A stretch of DNA of 64,000 nt, taken from positions 2,544,716 to 2,608,715 of the forward strand of contig NC_135557.1 of assembly GCF_964340395.1 (NCBI RefSeq). The letters are read 5' to 3'. Source of the DNA: Glandiceps talaboti (lineage: Eukaryota > Hemichordata > Enteropneusta > Spengelidae). The first letter of the stretch is position 1; each line of letters begins with the position of its first letter. The translations under genes were made by a program, and so were the position numbers. Under the pieces are notes generated by a model. It saw only the letters and a list, made by a program, of their open reading frames with translations. It did no database searches and was not told the origin of the DNA. Below are positions 10,163 through 24,859 of the stretch, one piece after another.

Positions 10163-11205
10163 ACATACAGAACACTTGATTGACTGGACTGACTCCAGAC
10201 ACATACAGAACACTTGGTTGACTGGACTGACTCCAGACACATACAGAACACTTGATTGACTGGACTGACTCCAGACACATACAGAACACTTGATTGACTG
10301 GACTGACTCTAGACACATACAGAACACTTGATTGACTGGACTGACTCCAGACACATACAGAACACTTGATTGACTGGACTGACTCCAGACACATACAGAA
10401 CACTTGGTTGACTGGACTGACTCCAGACACATACAGAACACTTGATTGACTGGACTGACTCCAGACACATGCAGAACACTTGGTTGACTGGACTGACTCC
10501 AGACACATACAGAACACTTGGTTGACTGGACTGACTCCAGACACATACAGAACACTTGGTTGACTGGACTGACTCCAGACACATACAGAACACTTGATTG
10601 ACTGGACTGACTCCAGACACATACAGAACACTTGATTGACTGGACTGACTCCAGACATATACAGAACACTTGGTTGACTGGACTGACTCCAGACACATAC
10701 AGAACACTTGATTGACTGGACTGACTCCAGACACATACAGAACACTTGGTTGACTGGACTGACTCCAGACACATACAGAACACTTGGTTGACTGGACTGA
10801 CTCCAGACACATACAGAACACTTGGTTGACTGGACTGACTCCAGACACATACAGAACACTTGGTTGACTGGACTGACTCCAGACACATACAGAACACTTG
10901 ACTGACTGGACTGACTCCAGACACATACAGAACACTTGATTGACTGGACTGACTCCAGACACATACAGAACACTTGATTGACTGGACTGACTCCAGACAC
11001 ATACAGAACACTTGATTGACTGGACTGACTCCAGACACATACAGAACACTTGATTGACTGGACTGACTCCAGACACATACAAGATATTTGATTGTTCGAA
11101 TTGACTTCAGACACATATAGAGGACATTTTTGTTTGGACTGACTTCAGACACATACAGAATATTTGTTTGTCTGGACTGACTTCGGACACATAGATTGCC
11201 TGGAC
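10163..11205. repeat. 38-bp minisatellite in Ly6 intron 3, about 27 copies
   Basis: Units carry the core ACATACAGAACACTTGRTTG followed by ACTGGACTGACTCCAGAC. About 24 copies are nearly identical and the last three (11090-11205) are diverged. The main variation is GATTG against GGTTG. All three minus-strand frames stay open because the unit has no stop codon on that strand, which creates spurious long frames (9959-11152 and neighbours). Confidence 0.97.
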
Positions 11206-11885
11206 TTTTGACAGTCTGAGAGTAGTATCACATAATAGCAATTTGTTTCAAGTACTTGAGTTTGACGTCTAATTAATTGCATAATATGTCCATGTATTTG
11301 ATATCACTAGAACTCTCATTCTTATTATATATTATATTATTATACTATTAGCCTATATAATAGATCACGTGGTTCCGACTACCAATCACAGACCACAGAC
11401 CAATCAACAACAATTATTACTTTCAGACAGAGTAGACTTAATCAAGGCTAGGGATAAATATCAACCTGTACACGTCACATTTGTGTGTACAACTCACATT
11501 CTGTTAGTCCTGTTACCAGGCCACCCAGCCGTGCATTGTTTAGATGGAAGGCTTTATGGTTGATATTTCTTCTCCAGAGTGTCCTGAACAAGAATCTGGC
11601 GAGTGCCATCCTGGCAGAGTTGGGCAATTTTTTTTATTTGCATAAATTAAAAAAGGCCGATTTATGTCAATTGGAGAACGGATGTCAACCATAAAACCCT
11701 CCCTCTAGGCTCTAAGACAATGCACGGCTATGTACAAAGTGTACACACATCACATTTCACAGTAAACATGATTAATATAAAATATGACTAACGTGTGTGT
11801 ACTATAAAACTGACTGACCACATAGTGATTATATGCAGGACTTAATATCAGTGATACACTAACCCACAGTCCCTCTATTACTAAC
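11206..11885 (-). other. Ly6 gene intron 3, remaining part
   Basis: Non-coding intron DNA between the minisatellite and coding exon 3. It holds a short inverted-repeat element (11526-11730) described separately and an AT-rich stretch near 11320-11360. Confidence 0.6.
11526..11730. mobile_element. Short inverted-repeat (MITE-like) element
   Basis: AGCCGTGCATTGT...TTTATGGTTGA at 11527-11563 is mirrored by TCAACCATAAAACCC...ACAATGCACGGCT at 11687-11729. The arms are about 37-43 bp and the interior is about 120 bp without coding capacity. No convincing target duplication was found, so a foldback element or a decayed transposon remnant are both possible. Confidence 0.6.
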
Positions 11886-11994
11886 CTGTTTTCAATCCGA
11901 GGACTTCGGCATAACTGTCTGCTTCAGTACAACCTGAGTCACAATCACGATAGTAGCCTGTAGGCTCTCTACTAGCCACGTATGTCCTTACGAC
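11886..11994 (-). CDS. Ly6/uPAR GPI-anchored protein, coding exon 3 (middle of three-finger domain)
   Basis: A 109-bp exon with acceptor TTTTCTTCTTAG (ending at 11995) and donor GTTAGT from 11885. It begins in phase 0 and ends one base into a codon. It encodes 36 residues including TYVASREPTGYYRDCDSGC, with two of the domain's ten cysteines, and joins exactly to the 42-bp exon carrying the CCxxxLCN motif. Confidence 0.8.
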
Positions 11995-12406
11995 CTAAGA
12001 AGAAAAGCAAATACAATTGAAACAACGTACATATGCAGGGGACACGTACTGGTAGTGTGTTCTTACGATCTAGGGATACAAACAAATGGCAACAACGTAA
12101 AGTAGGCACTGGTGTATTATCCTAATCAACCATAGACCCTCCACATAGACCCTGAATCAACCAATAATGGTTCTCTTGATATAACACTGAAGACATTCAA
12201 TGTATGTTTATGAATATATACACAGTGTCTGTTTTATATTCAAATCCTAAGAAAAGCTTATAAACAATTCAACGCCTACAAGCATTACAAATTAGAAATA
12301 CGTCACTATGTCTTGGGGCGGGGGTTAGTCATTATCTCAGACCACAGTACTAATAGCTCCCAAGGGGGTACTACACTCAGTGAGGCGTTAGTTATTACAT
12401 ACGTAC
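11995..12406 (-). other. Ly6 gene intron 2
   Basis: Intron of about 412 bp with a GTACGT donor (from 12406) and a TTCTTAG acceptor. No other feature is recognised. Confidence 0.75.
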
Positions 12407-12525
12407 CTTGCAAGAACTTGTACAGTTAACTGTAGTAGTTGATGTTGTTGGTACTTCACATTCACCACCACTTACAAACCCAAAGTTGTCATTGCATTCG
12501 TAGCATGAGAATGACATTGCCACAT
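12407..12525 (-). CDS. Ly6/uPAR GPI-anchored protein, coding exon 2 (N-terminal half of three-finger domain)
   Basis: A 119-bp exon. On the minus strand the acceptor TTATATCTGTAG ends at 12526 and the donor GTACGT follows 12407. It encodes MSFSCYECND, then GGECEVPT and VNCTSSCK: the CxxC start and the next three cysteines of a Ly6/uPAR (LU) domain. With exons 3 and 4 the domain has ten cysteines, the usual number for five disulfides. The exon begins with AT, completing a codon whose first base comes from the signal-peptide exon. A local frame starting at 12595 extends into the intron but is not the natural start, because a good acceptor precedes the conserved part. The full protein is 128 residues, typical for single-domain Ly6 proteins. 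Its ligand is unknown. Confidence 0.85.
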
Positions 12526-12635
12526 CTACAGATATAAATAAAAACACAAATACATAAACATGAAAACTGTATGTAGATTTTAGTTTTAAATGCAATCTAC
12601 TATATCTAGTACAGTGTATACTGTGATAATGTAAT

Positions 12636-15600
12636 CCATTATATCTTCATTCTCCATTACATTATATCTCCATTCTCCACTATATTATATCTCCATTCTC
12701 CACTATATTATATCTTCATTCTCCACTATATTATATCTCCATTCTCCATTACATTATATCTCCATTCTCCATTACATTATATCTTCATTCTCCACTACAT
12801 TATATCTCCATTCTCCACTACATTATATCTCCATTCTCCACTACATTATATCTCCACTACACTATATCTCCATTCTCCATTACATTATATCTCCATTCTC
12901 CATTACATTATATCTCCATTCTCCACTACATTATATCTCCATTCTCCACTATATTATATCTTCATTCTCCACTACATTATATCTCCATTCTCCACTACAT
13001 TATATCTCCATTCTCCACTATATTATATCTTCATTCTCCACTACATTATATCTCCATTCTCCACTACATTATATCTCCATTCTCCACTATATTATATCTT
13101 CATTCTCCACTATATTATATCTCCATTCTCCATTACATTATATCTTCATTCTCCACTACATTATATCTTCTTTCTCCATTACATTATATCTCCATTCTCC
13201 ACTATATTATATCTCCATTCTCCATTACATTGTATGTCCATTCTCCACTATATTATATCTCCATTCTCCATTACATTGTATGTCCATTCTCCACTACATT
13301 ATATCTCCATTCTCCACTATATTATATCTCCATTCTCCATTACATTGTATGTCCATTCTCCACTACATTATATCTTCATTCTCCACTACATTATATCTCC
13401 ATTCTCCACTACATTATATCTCCATTCTCCACTATATTATATCTCCATTCTCCACTATATTATATCTCCATTCTCCATTACATTATATCTTCATTCTCCA
13501 CTATATTATATCTCCATTCTCCACTACATTATATCTCCATTCTCCACTACATTATATCTCCATTCTCCACTATATTATATCTCCATTCTCCACTATATTA
13601 TATCTTCATTCTCCACTATATTATATCTCCATTCTCCATTACATTATATCTTCATTCTCCACTATATTATATCTCCATTCTCCACTACATTATATCTCCA
13701 TTCTCCATTACATTATATCTCCATTCTCCACTACATTATATCTTCATTCTCCATTACATTATATCTCCATTCTCCACTATATTATATCTCCATTCTCCAT
13801 TACATTGTATGTCCATTCTCCACTACATTATATCTTCATTCTCCACTATATTATATCTCCATTCTCCACTACATTATATCTTCATTCTCCATTACATTAT
13901 ATCTCCATTCTCCACTATATTATATCTCCATTCTGCACTACATTATATCTCCACTACATTATATCTCCATTCTCCACTATATTATATCTTCATTCTCCAC
14001 TATATTATATCTCCATTCTCCACTATATTATATCTTCATTCTCCACTACATTATATCTCCATTCTCCACTACATTATATCTCCATTCTCCACTACATTAT
14101 ATCTTCATTCTCCACTATATTATATCTCCATTCTCCACTATATTATATCTTCATTCTCCATTACATTATATCTCCATTCTCCACTACATTATATCTCCAT
14201 TCTCCACTACATTATATCTCCATTCTCCACTACATTATATCTCCATTCTCCACTACATTATATCTCCATTCTCCACTACATTATATCTCCATTCTCCACT
14301 ACATTATATCTCCATTCTCCACTACATTATATCTCCATTCTCCACTACATTATATCTCCATTCTCCACTACATTATATCTCCATTCTCCACTACATTATA
14401 TCTCCATTCTCCACTACATTATATCTCCATTCTCCACTACATTATATCTCCATTCTCCACTATATTATATCTCCATTCTCCACTACATTATATCTCCATT
14501 CTCCACTACATTATATCTTCATTCTCCACTATATTATATCTCCATTCTCCACTACATTATATCTCCATTCTCCACTACATTATATCTTCATTCTCCACTA
14601 TATTATATCTCCATTCTCCACTACATTATATCTTCATTCTCCACTACATTATATCTCCATTCTCCACTACATTATATCTCCATTCTCCACTACATTATAT
14701 CTCCATTCTCCACTATATTATATCTCCATTCTCCACTACATTATATCTCCATTCTCCATTACATTATATCTCCATTCTCCACTACATTATATCTCCATTC
14801 TCCACTACATTATATCTTCTTTTTCCACTATATTATATCTCCATTCTCCACTACATTATATCTCCATTCTCCACTACATTATATCTTCATTCTCCACTAC
14901 ATTATATCTTCATTCTCCACTACATTATATCTCCATTCTCCATTACATTATATCTCCATTCTCCACTACATTATATCTTCATTCTCCACTATATTATATC
15001 TTCATTCTCCACTACATTATATCTCCATTCTCCATTACATTATATCTCCATTCTCCACTACATTATATCTCCATTCTCCATTACATTATATCTCCATTCT
15101 CCACTACATTATATCTCCATTCTCCACTACATTATATCTCCATTCTCCATTACATTATATCTCCATTCTCCACTACATTATATCTCCATTCTCCATTACA
15201 TTATATCTTCATTCTCCACTATATTATATCTCCATTCTCCACTACATTATATCTCCATTCTCCACTACATTATATCTCCATTCTCCACTACATTATATCT
15301 CCATTCTCCACTATATTATATCTTCATTCTCCACTACATTATATCTCCATTCTCCACTACATTATATCTCCATTCTCCACTACATTATATCTTCATTCTC
15401 CATTACATTATATCTCCATTCTCCATTACATTGTATCTCCATTCTCCATTACATTATATCTCCATTCTCCACTACATTATATCTTCATTCTCCACTACAT
15501 TATATCTTCATTCTCCACTATATTATATCTTCATTCTCCACTACATTATATCTCCATTCTCCACTACATTATATCTCCATTCTCCACTATATTATATCTC

Positions 15601-18600
15601 CATTCTCCACTATATTATATCTCCATTCTCCACTACATTATATCTCCATTCTCCACTATATTATATCTCCATTCTCCACTACATTATATCTTCATTCTCC
15701 ATTACATTATATCTCCATTCTCCACTACATTATATCTTCTTTCTCCACTATATTATATCTCCATTCTCCACTACATTATATCTTCATTCTCCACTACATT
15801 ATATCTCCATTCTCCACTATATTATATATTCATTCTCCACTACATTATATCTCCATTCTCCACTACATTATATCTTCATTCTCCACTATATTATATCTCC
15901 ATTCTCCACTACATTATATCTCCATTCTCTACTACATTATATCTTCATTCTCCACTATATTATATCTCCATTCTCCACTACATTATATCTCCATTCTCCA
16001 CTATATTATATCTCCATTCTCCACTATATTATATCTCCATTCTCCACTACATTATATCTCCATTCTCCACTACATTATATCTCCATTCTCCACTACATTA
16101 TATCTCCATTCTCCACTACATTATATCTCCATTCTCCACTACATTATATCTTCATTCTCCACTATATTATATCTCCATTCTGCACTACATTATATCTCCA
16201 TTCTCCACTACATTATATCTCCATTCTCCACTACATTATATCTCCATTCTCCACTACATTATATCTCCATTCTCCACTACATTATATCTTCATTCTCCAC
16301 TACATTATATCTCCATTCTCCACTACATTATATCTTCATTCTCCACTATATTATATCTCCATTCTCCACTACATTATATCTCCATTCTCCACTATATTAT
16401 ATCTTCATTCTCCACTATATTATATCTCCATTCTCCACTACATTATATCTCCATTCTCCACTATATTATATATTCATTCTCCACTACATTATATCTCCAT
16501 TCTCCACTATATTATATCTTCATTCTCCACTATATTGTATCTCCATTCTCCACTACATTATATCTCCATTCTCCACTATATTATATATTCATTCTCCACT
16601 ACATTATATCTCCATTCTCCACTACATTATATCTTCATTCTCCATTACATTATATCTTCATTCTCCACTACATTATATCTCCATTCTGCACTACATTATA
16701 TCTTCATTCTCCACTACATTATATCTCCATTCTCCACTACATTATATCTTCATTCTCCACTATATTATATCTCCATTCTCCACTATATTATATCTCCATT
16801 CTCCACTACATTATATCTCCATTCTCCATTACATTATATCTCCATTCTCCACTATATTATATCTTCATTCTCCACTACATTATATCTCCATTCTCCATTA
16901 CATTATATCTCCATTCTCCGCTACATTATATCTTCATTCTCCACTACATTATATCTTCATTCTCCACTATATTATATCTCCATTCTCCACTACATTATAT
17001 CTCCATTCTCCACTATATTATATCTCCATTCTCCACTACATTATATCTCCATTCTCCACTACATTATATCTCCATTCTCCACTACATTATATCTCCATTC
17101 TCCACTATATTATATCTCCATTCTCCACTACATTATATCTCCATTCTCCACTACATTATATCTCCATTCTCCACTATATTATATCTCCATTCTCCACTAC
17201 ATTATATCTCCATTCTCCACTACATTATATCTCCATTCTCCACTACATTATATCTCCCCATTCTCCACTACATTATATCTCCATTCTCCACTATATTATA
17301 TCTCCATTCTCCACTACATTATATCTCCCATTCTCCACTACATTATATCTCCATTCTCCACTACATTATATCTCCATTCTCCACTACATTATATCTCCAT
17401 TCTCCACTACATTATATCTCCATTCTCCACTACATTATATCTCCATTCTCCACTACATTATATCTCCATTCTCCACTAATATATCTCCCATTCTCCCAAC
17501 ATATATCTCCATTCTCCACTACATTATATCTCCATTCTCCACTACATTATATCTCCATTCTCCACTACATTATATCTCCATTCTCCACTACATTATATCT
17601 CCATTCTCCACTACATTATATCTCCATTCTCCACTACATTATATCTCCATTCTCCACTACATTATATCTCCATTCTCACTACATTATATCTCCATTCTCC
17701 ACTACATATATATCTCATTCTCCACTACATTATATCTCCATTCTCCACTACATTATATCTTCATTCTCCACTACATTATATCTCCATTCTCCACTACATT
17801 ATATCTTCATTCTCCACTACATTATATCTCCATTCTCCACTACATTATATCTTCCATTCTCCACTACATTATATCTCCATTCTCCACTACATTATATCTC
17901 TATTCTCCACTACATTATATCTCCATTCTCCACTACATTATATCTCCATTCTCCACTACATTATATCTCCATTCTCCACTACATTATATCTTCATTCTCC
18001 ACTACATTATATCTCCATTCTCCACTACATTATATCTCCATTCTCCACTACATTATATCTTCATTCTCCACTACATTATATCTCCATTCTCCACTACATT
18101 ATATCTCCATTCTCCACTACATTATATCTTCATTCTCCACTATATTATATCTTCATTCTCCACTACATTATATCTCCATTCTCCACTACATTATATCTCC
18201 ATTCTCCACTACATTATATCTCCATTCTCCACTACATTATATCTCCATTCTCCACTACATTATATCTTCATTCTCCACTATATTATATCTTCATTCTCCA
18301 CTACATTATATCTCCATTCTCCACTACATTATATCTCCATTCTCCACTACATTATATCTTCATTCTCCACTATATTATATCTCCATTCTCCACTATATTA
18401 TATCTTCATTCTCCACTACATTATATCTCCATTCTCCACTACATTATATCTCCATTCTCCACTATATTATATCTTCATTCTCCACTACATTATATCTCCA
18501 TTCTCCACTACATTATATCTCCATTCTCCACTACATTATATCTTCATTCTCCACTATATTATATCTCCATTCTCCACTATATTATATCTTCATTCTCCAC

Positions 18601-20256
18601 TACATTATATCTCCATTCTCCACTACATTATATCTTCATTCTCCACTACATTATATCTCCATTCTCCACTATATTATATCTCCATTCTCCACTATATTAT
18701 ATCTCCATTCTCCACTATATTATATCTTCATTCTCCACTACATTATATCTCCATTCTCCACTACATTATATCTCCATTCTCCACTATATTATATCTCCAT
18801 TCTCCACTATATTATATCTTCATTCTCCACTATATTATATCTCCATTCTCCACTACATTATATCTTCATTCTCCACTACATTATATCTCCATTCTCCACT
18901 ATATTATATCTTCATTCTCCACTACATTATATCTCCATTCTCCACTATATTATATCTTCATTCTCCATTACATTATATCTCCATTCTCCACTATATTATA
19001 TCTTCATTCTCCACTATATTATATCTCCATTCTCCACTACATTATATCTCCATTCTCCACTACATTATATCTTCATTCTCCACTATATTATATCTTCATT
19101 CTCCACTATATTATATCTCCATTCTCCACTACATTATATCTCCATTCTCCACTATATTATATCTACACACCCTACATCCCTCCCAACTCACTCCCTACTC
19201 CCACTACACTCACTCCTACACACCACACATCACTCCAACTCCCACACTATCTCCACTCCCCACACTCACACTCACCATACTTTCACATTTATATCTCCAT
19301 TCTCCACTAACTTATCTCCATTCTCCACTACATATATCTCCATTCTCCACACATCTCCACTATTTATATCATCATTCTCCACTACATTATATCTCCATTC
19401 TCCACTACATTACATGTATATCTCCATTCTCCACTATATTATATCTCCATTCTCCACTATATTATATCTCCATTCTCCACTACATTATATCTCCATTCTC
19501 CACTATATTATATCTCTATTCTCCACTACATTATATCTCCATTCTCCACTATATTATATCTCCATTCTCCACTATATTATATCTCCATTCTCCACTATAT
19601 TATATCTCCATTCTCCATTACATTATATCTCCATTCTCCACTACATTATATCTCCATTCTCCACTACATTATATCTTCATTCTCCACTACATTATATCTT
19701 CATTCTCCATTACATTATATCTCCATTCTCCACTATATTATATCTCCATTCTCCACTATATTATATCTCCATTCTCCACTACATTATATGTCCATTCTCC
19801 ATTACATTATATCTCCATTCTCCATTACATTATATCTCCATTCTCCACTACATTATATCTCCATTCTCCACTATATTATATCTTCATTCTCCACTATATT
19901 ATATCTCCATTCTCCACTATATTATATCTCCATTCTCCATTACATTATATCTCCATTCTCCACTACATTATATCTCCATTCTCCACTACATTATATCTTC
20001 ATTCTCCACTACATTATATCTTCATTCTCCACTATATTATATCTCCATTCTCCACTACATTATATCTCCATTCTCCACTACATTATATCTCCATTCTCCA
20101 TTACATTATATCTCCATTCTCCACTACATTATATCTTCATTCTCCATTACATTATATCTCCATTCTCCACTACATTATATCTCCATTCTCCACTATATTA
20201 TATCTTCATTCTCCACTACATTATATCTCCATTCTCCATTACATTATATCTCCATT
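12636..20256. repeat. 23-bp satellite, block 1 (about 331 units) in Ly6 intron 1
   Basis: The consensus unit is CATTCTCCACTACATTATAT plus CTC, 23 bp. Units differ at a few sites only: CTCC or CTTC; CTAC, CTAT or TTAC; rarely ATTG. The consensus has no G on the + strand. 23 is not a multiple of three, so three units make a 23-residue period and all three + frames stay open for thousands of bases; the apparent 1,399- to 2,341-residue proteins are artefacts. The block is continuous with block 2 once the transposon at 20257-24859 is removed. A patch at 19164-19375 and scattered indels at 17250-17860 depart from the unit. Confidence 0.97.
19164..19375. repeat. Degenerate patch inside the 23-bp satellite
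   Basis: The regular unit dissolves into C/A-rich text such as CACCCTACATCCCTCCCAAC and then returns through shortened units. It still lacks G. It could be a diverged segment or, given the neighbouring single-base indels in the array, a poorly resolved consensus. Confidence 0.7.
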
Positions 20257-23200
20257 TAGTCCAGTCAAAATAAGGTTTGACCCAAACATAATTGCAACAG
20301 AAATAATTTTTAGTGCATCTTGTTCAGAATTTTGTGCTGAACAACATATCAAAAGTCTAGAAAAATCTAAGTGGTGGAACATGGTGAAAATAAGGTTTTT
20401 ATTAATTAGCATAATTAGCGAGAATATTATATTCTTAAAATACTGTTTTCGCAATAAAACCTGGCAAGTAACATGTCTATGGATAGGTCTAAGGGTGAAA
20501 AAGCATACTAGGACCATCATATGATGATTCAACATCTCATCAGCATAATTAATATGTAAATTATGAAAAATTATAATCAGCATATTCAAATTTGATAACA
20601 TTTTAACACAAATGTATGCAGGTTATATATCATTTGATTTGCAGTACAGTGGGAAATAAATTTAGCGTGCTTGTCATCATCAAACACTTTTCATGTAAAA
20701 TGTATCAAAGATTCTTAATTAATTAGTAATTAGCATAATTAGCATATGCACGGTTTATCAATCTCCCATGCAAGTAATATGTCTTTGGGAAGGTCTTGAA
20801 ATAACAAATTACATAGGCTACAATGGACCTTTTAATATCATCAAAGACAGTCTGATAACTCATATTTCTGTTTTGTAATTATGCAACAGAGTAATCAAGG
20901 CAATAAATGTTAACAATTGCATCTTGCCTGAAACTTCCACCCAATAGTATAGGTATAATGATCTTTATGCATCTAACCAACAATGTTGCAAAAGTTACTA
21001 CTTATATCACTGGATCATTGTGTACTTCTAATACCAATGTATCACTCTACTAATGTGTACATATTGTTCTCGCATACCATACTGATATCAAGTTGTTAAC
21101 TTAGGAGGAACACAAGATTAAGATGTACTTATACTGAGAGTCGACAAGGACATGAAAGTATTATGAGATGTCCATTCCCCTCATCATTCTCATCACTAAA
21201 CTAAACAGCCAATCTCTTTCTTATCATATTGTTCTTTTTTAACACATTTCCATCTTCAAACTTTCTGATTCAATTCTGTAAATATTATTATTAACAGTGC
21301 AGAAAGATGAATTAATTAAACACTGATATAATTTGAAAGTAACATCATCAGTCACTTGTTTGTGTCAATTTACCACAATGACATGACAATCGCCTTCCAA
21401 TTCAATCTAGCCCGCAATCATTTATGTAGTGACTCAAATAATTAGTCAAACTTAATGGTTAGCCTGATATAACAGGAATTACATACAGTAAAAATTCTGT
21501 TCGAAACAAATGACATGTCAAGAAGGCTATCAAATTCAGTTGTTTCATTTTTAAAATCCTGTCATAAAATTGAATGGCAAAACTTTAAAAGGATTTAAAT
21601 TCTCACTGATTCTATGGAAACCAAATAATTTTCATTTAAAAAATAGGCACTGCATGGTTGATAAATGCTTAGTTCTTGTGCACGTGTTTTATGGGGAATA
21701 AGAAATTATAAAATAAAAAATGATTAAATCACCCTCACAAAATGGAATCAAAATTGAATAAAAATTAATCAAATGAAATCTAAACAAATATACCATATAT
21801 TTTTGTAGAAATTGAAAACAAAATGAGGGAAGCTAAAGTACTTCGCAACATTTACCAGCCCCTGATATCCAAACAAAAGTATTGATAATTTTAAATATCA
21901 TTTCGTAAGAATTAGCATTGTCATCTGGAATTAGAACAAAGGTTCCCGGTTGTGATGATTATGTAACAATGTAAACACAAACACAGAAAATATGAATAAA
22001 GTTAGATGATAAAACTAATAAAAGAAAAATGAAATAATTATAATAGTCATTATCAGCCAAACTATTAATATTACAAAGGCGATTTATTGTAGCTATATTT
22101 TATTTTGCTTACAATTAGCTTTGGTCTACGTTTCGCCTATAGTATTCTGCATCACACGACCCCTTATAGAGTTATACAATCGTGGAAAGCTTAGAACTTA
22201 ATAGAAGAGGTCATTTTCAAACACAAAATAGGAGTTAAAAATCTGTTGAAACCATATCATCAGCTTTGTTTGTGCAAGGATTAAAGGACAATCGCATAAT
22301 ATATCTCACAAGCTCAATAAATGAACTTTGTCCATTTAGGACAACACATTAAATACTATATTGGAAATCTAGCAGTTGTATATCACATAAGAAGTAAATT
22401 TTAATCAACTTATGAACATCTTAGTATAAATATAGAAGTTATCATTGAAGGCGTGATTGTGAAAGTTTTCGAACTTTGGTTAGAAGTGCAAGAATGAAGT
22501 TCAGCAATCGCATTGATGCCAGACCCAAACGAACGAAGATATACTTTATCGAGCTTTTGTGACATCGTGCGATCACCCGTAAATAGATTTGGAGCTCCAA
22601 AGTTTGTTTGTTTCCAAGAATTCCTTGTACAGAAGGCATCTTCTGAGCCAAATTTGCCAATTTTTTATTAACTATATTTGAGATGTCGCAGTATACAGAA
22701 TTAGTAAAAATGACTTTTCCAGGTCAAAGATAAAATTAGTTTGTGGTCGTAACATATTCAAATATTAAATAAATTAATTTTAAAGATGAAGTGAGATTTG
22801 CACTCAAAATGATACTTAACTGTGAGATGACTGGTAATGGTACAGAAATAAAACAAAGAAGATAATAGAGGAAGGGCCCCATCCAAATAAATTATTAATG
22901 TCCTGTATCACCTAAAATCGTCTTATGTTTCGTACAGTAGTAATAATACATGTAATGTGCAAAAAAATGGACCTATAATGCTGCCTTTCATGTCCTTTCA
23001 AAGATGATATCTATATTTTTGTAACATTGAAATAAAAACACAGCTGAATTCAAACAATTCACAGAGGGATGTAACAAAATGTACAAATGTATATAATACT
23101 CATCTGAATACTTGTCTGTAGGAGTAATATGTGTCCGTGTTACATAGCGCGGAATTCAAAAGATTCAAGTTTAAGCTAATTTATATCTAGATATGAAAAG

Positions 23201-24859
23201 ATATCTTTTACTAAAAACAAGGTACAGTTCAATGTACAAACTGAAGATCATGTTGTCAGTAATCGAGCTTTAAACGAAATATAAAGGGTAGAACATGCCA
23301 AGTAATAACTAGTAAAGCCAAACTTAATTGTAAAATGTAATGCAATAACTCATAGGATGTCATAGTTCATAGTTAGAAATTAAAGTTTCAACTGGCAGGT
23401 TTTGAGACAGAACAGAATGTGAACATGTTTTTTTTTCACTTTTAAATAAATTGAACATAAAGACCAAAAGGTATCAACAACGCAAGAAATAACAAACACT
23501 GATACTACAGAAATTGTACTTTTTAAATATAGTATATGTTCATTTAGAGTGACTGAAAATAAAGAAAACTACAAAAATACCCAATTGTGATAAGCAGATA
23601 ATCACAACTTATTCCTAAAACGGTACCACTAATAATAGCACGTATGTGGTAAAACAGGATCTAGAAACAAGTCAATCAGTGCTGCCTTAATTGAAAGACA
23701 AAGGGCAGCACTGGTAAACCCACCCAAAGAAGACATATTTATAGATATGGAGACGATCCTATGTAAACAAACAGTGACAGAATATTGATAGAATCAAGGG
23801 GCATTTCTTTCTCTGAGAGATATCAAAACTATCGGGAAGAAGACAAAAAGGTCTAAGAGTACAGCATCTCAGATACTGCCATCGTCAAGGTTGTATAATT
23901 ATGGTGTAGCTACATCATTTTTGAACGCTCATCTGGACACACGGTGATATAAAATCACATAATGAAAACAGAATCTTCTCCTTACACAATGTCTAATAGG
24001 TTGAATACATGTATTTATAAAACCAACAACCCATGAATGGTACTCCCGCTCAGGTTTGACAATTTGATAATGATGTTCATCTGACTTTTAAGGTCAAGAC
24101 CTATCGAAAGACATATTACTTGCATACTTTAAATCGAAAAAACTTCTCAACATCTTGATGTTAATTAATTAATTAATTAATTAATTAATTAATTAATTAA
24201 TTAATTAATCAATCAATTAATTAGGAAACTTTAACTATTCTTTAGCTTACCTTGGAGTGGTTTGATGAATGAAAAGTTATGTTCACTCAAAATCAAGCGT
24301 CAATAATTATTGAACAAAAAATATCACGTATGCTTACTAATGTATTGTTTTACATCTTAATTACACTAATTAACAGTTGTTTAGCATGCATATTTATCCA
24401 ACAAGGGAGGAGTTATTTAATAATGAGAGTAAGGGATTCAAATACTCCAATACCTAATGAGAGACATACAACTAACAGGGGCGTTCAAAAAATTTATAGT
24501 TATTGTACGTTACAAGTAATCAGTGTCCTTAATTAAAGTAATTAAAAATACACATATTAATTCTATGGGAATGATTGCACGATCATAAAGTGACTCCTAA
24601 GTAATTACTCACCTTCAGAACTACCCATAGACATGTTACTTGCATAGGTTTTTTGAACAAATGATATCTCATGAATATTATTTTATCACTAATTATGCTA
24701 ATTAAGAAACGTCATTTTTCACCATGTTCCACCACTTAGATTTTTCTAGACTTTTGATATGTTATTCAGCATAAAATTCTGAGCAAGATGCACTAAAAAT
24801 TATTTCTGTTGCAATTATGTTTGGGTTCGGCCATTTTTTCCGCTAGATTGACTGGACTA
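20257..24859. mobile_element. 4.6-kb transposon with long terminal inverted repeats inserted in the satellite
   Basis: The ends are TAGTCCAGTCAA (from 20257) and TTGACTGGACTA (to 24859), flanked by ATT on both sides (20254-20256 and 24860-24862), consistent with a 3-bp target duplication of the satellite. Past the first bases the inverted repeat continues for about 165 bp at high identity (ACCCAAACATAATTGCAACA, TCTAGAAAAATCTAAGTGGT). It then continues more diverged for several hundred bases, with a motif GCAAGTAAYATGTCT present twice per arm (near 20465 and 20771 on the left; inverted near 24635 and 24110 on the right). The interior is AT-rich, includes (TTAA)n at 24161-24223, and has no recognisable transposase. 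Superfamily not assigned. Confidence 0.8.
24161..24223. repeat. (TTAA)n microsatellite
   Basis: A tetranucleotide tract inside the right arm region of the long-inverted-repeat transposon. Confidence 0.95.

Noticed and set aside
9959-11152. 397-codon minus-strand frame with Ser-Gln-Ser-Ser repeats
   Set aside because: Product of the 38-bp minisatellite; overlaps the real 42-bp Ly6 exon in another frame.
13230-20259. Open frames of up to 2,341 codons in all three + frames
   Set aside because: They follow from a 23-bp unit without stop codons; all frames are open at once and the translation is one repeated peptide. No gene signal.
22442-22660. 72-codon frame inside the long-inverted-repeat transposon as a transposase
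   Set aside because: No catalytic or DNA-binding motif recognised and far too short.
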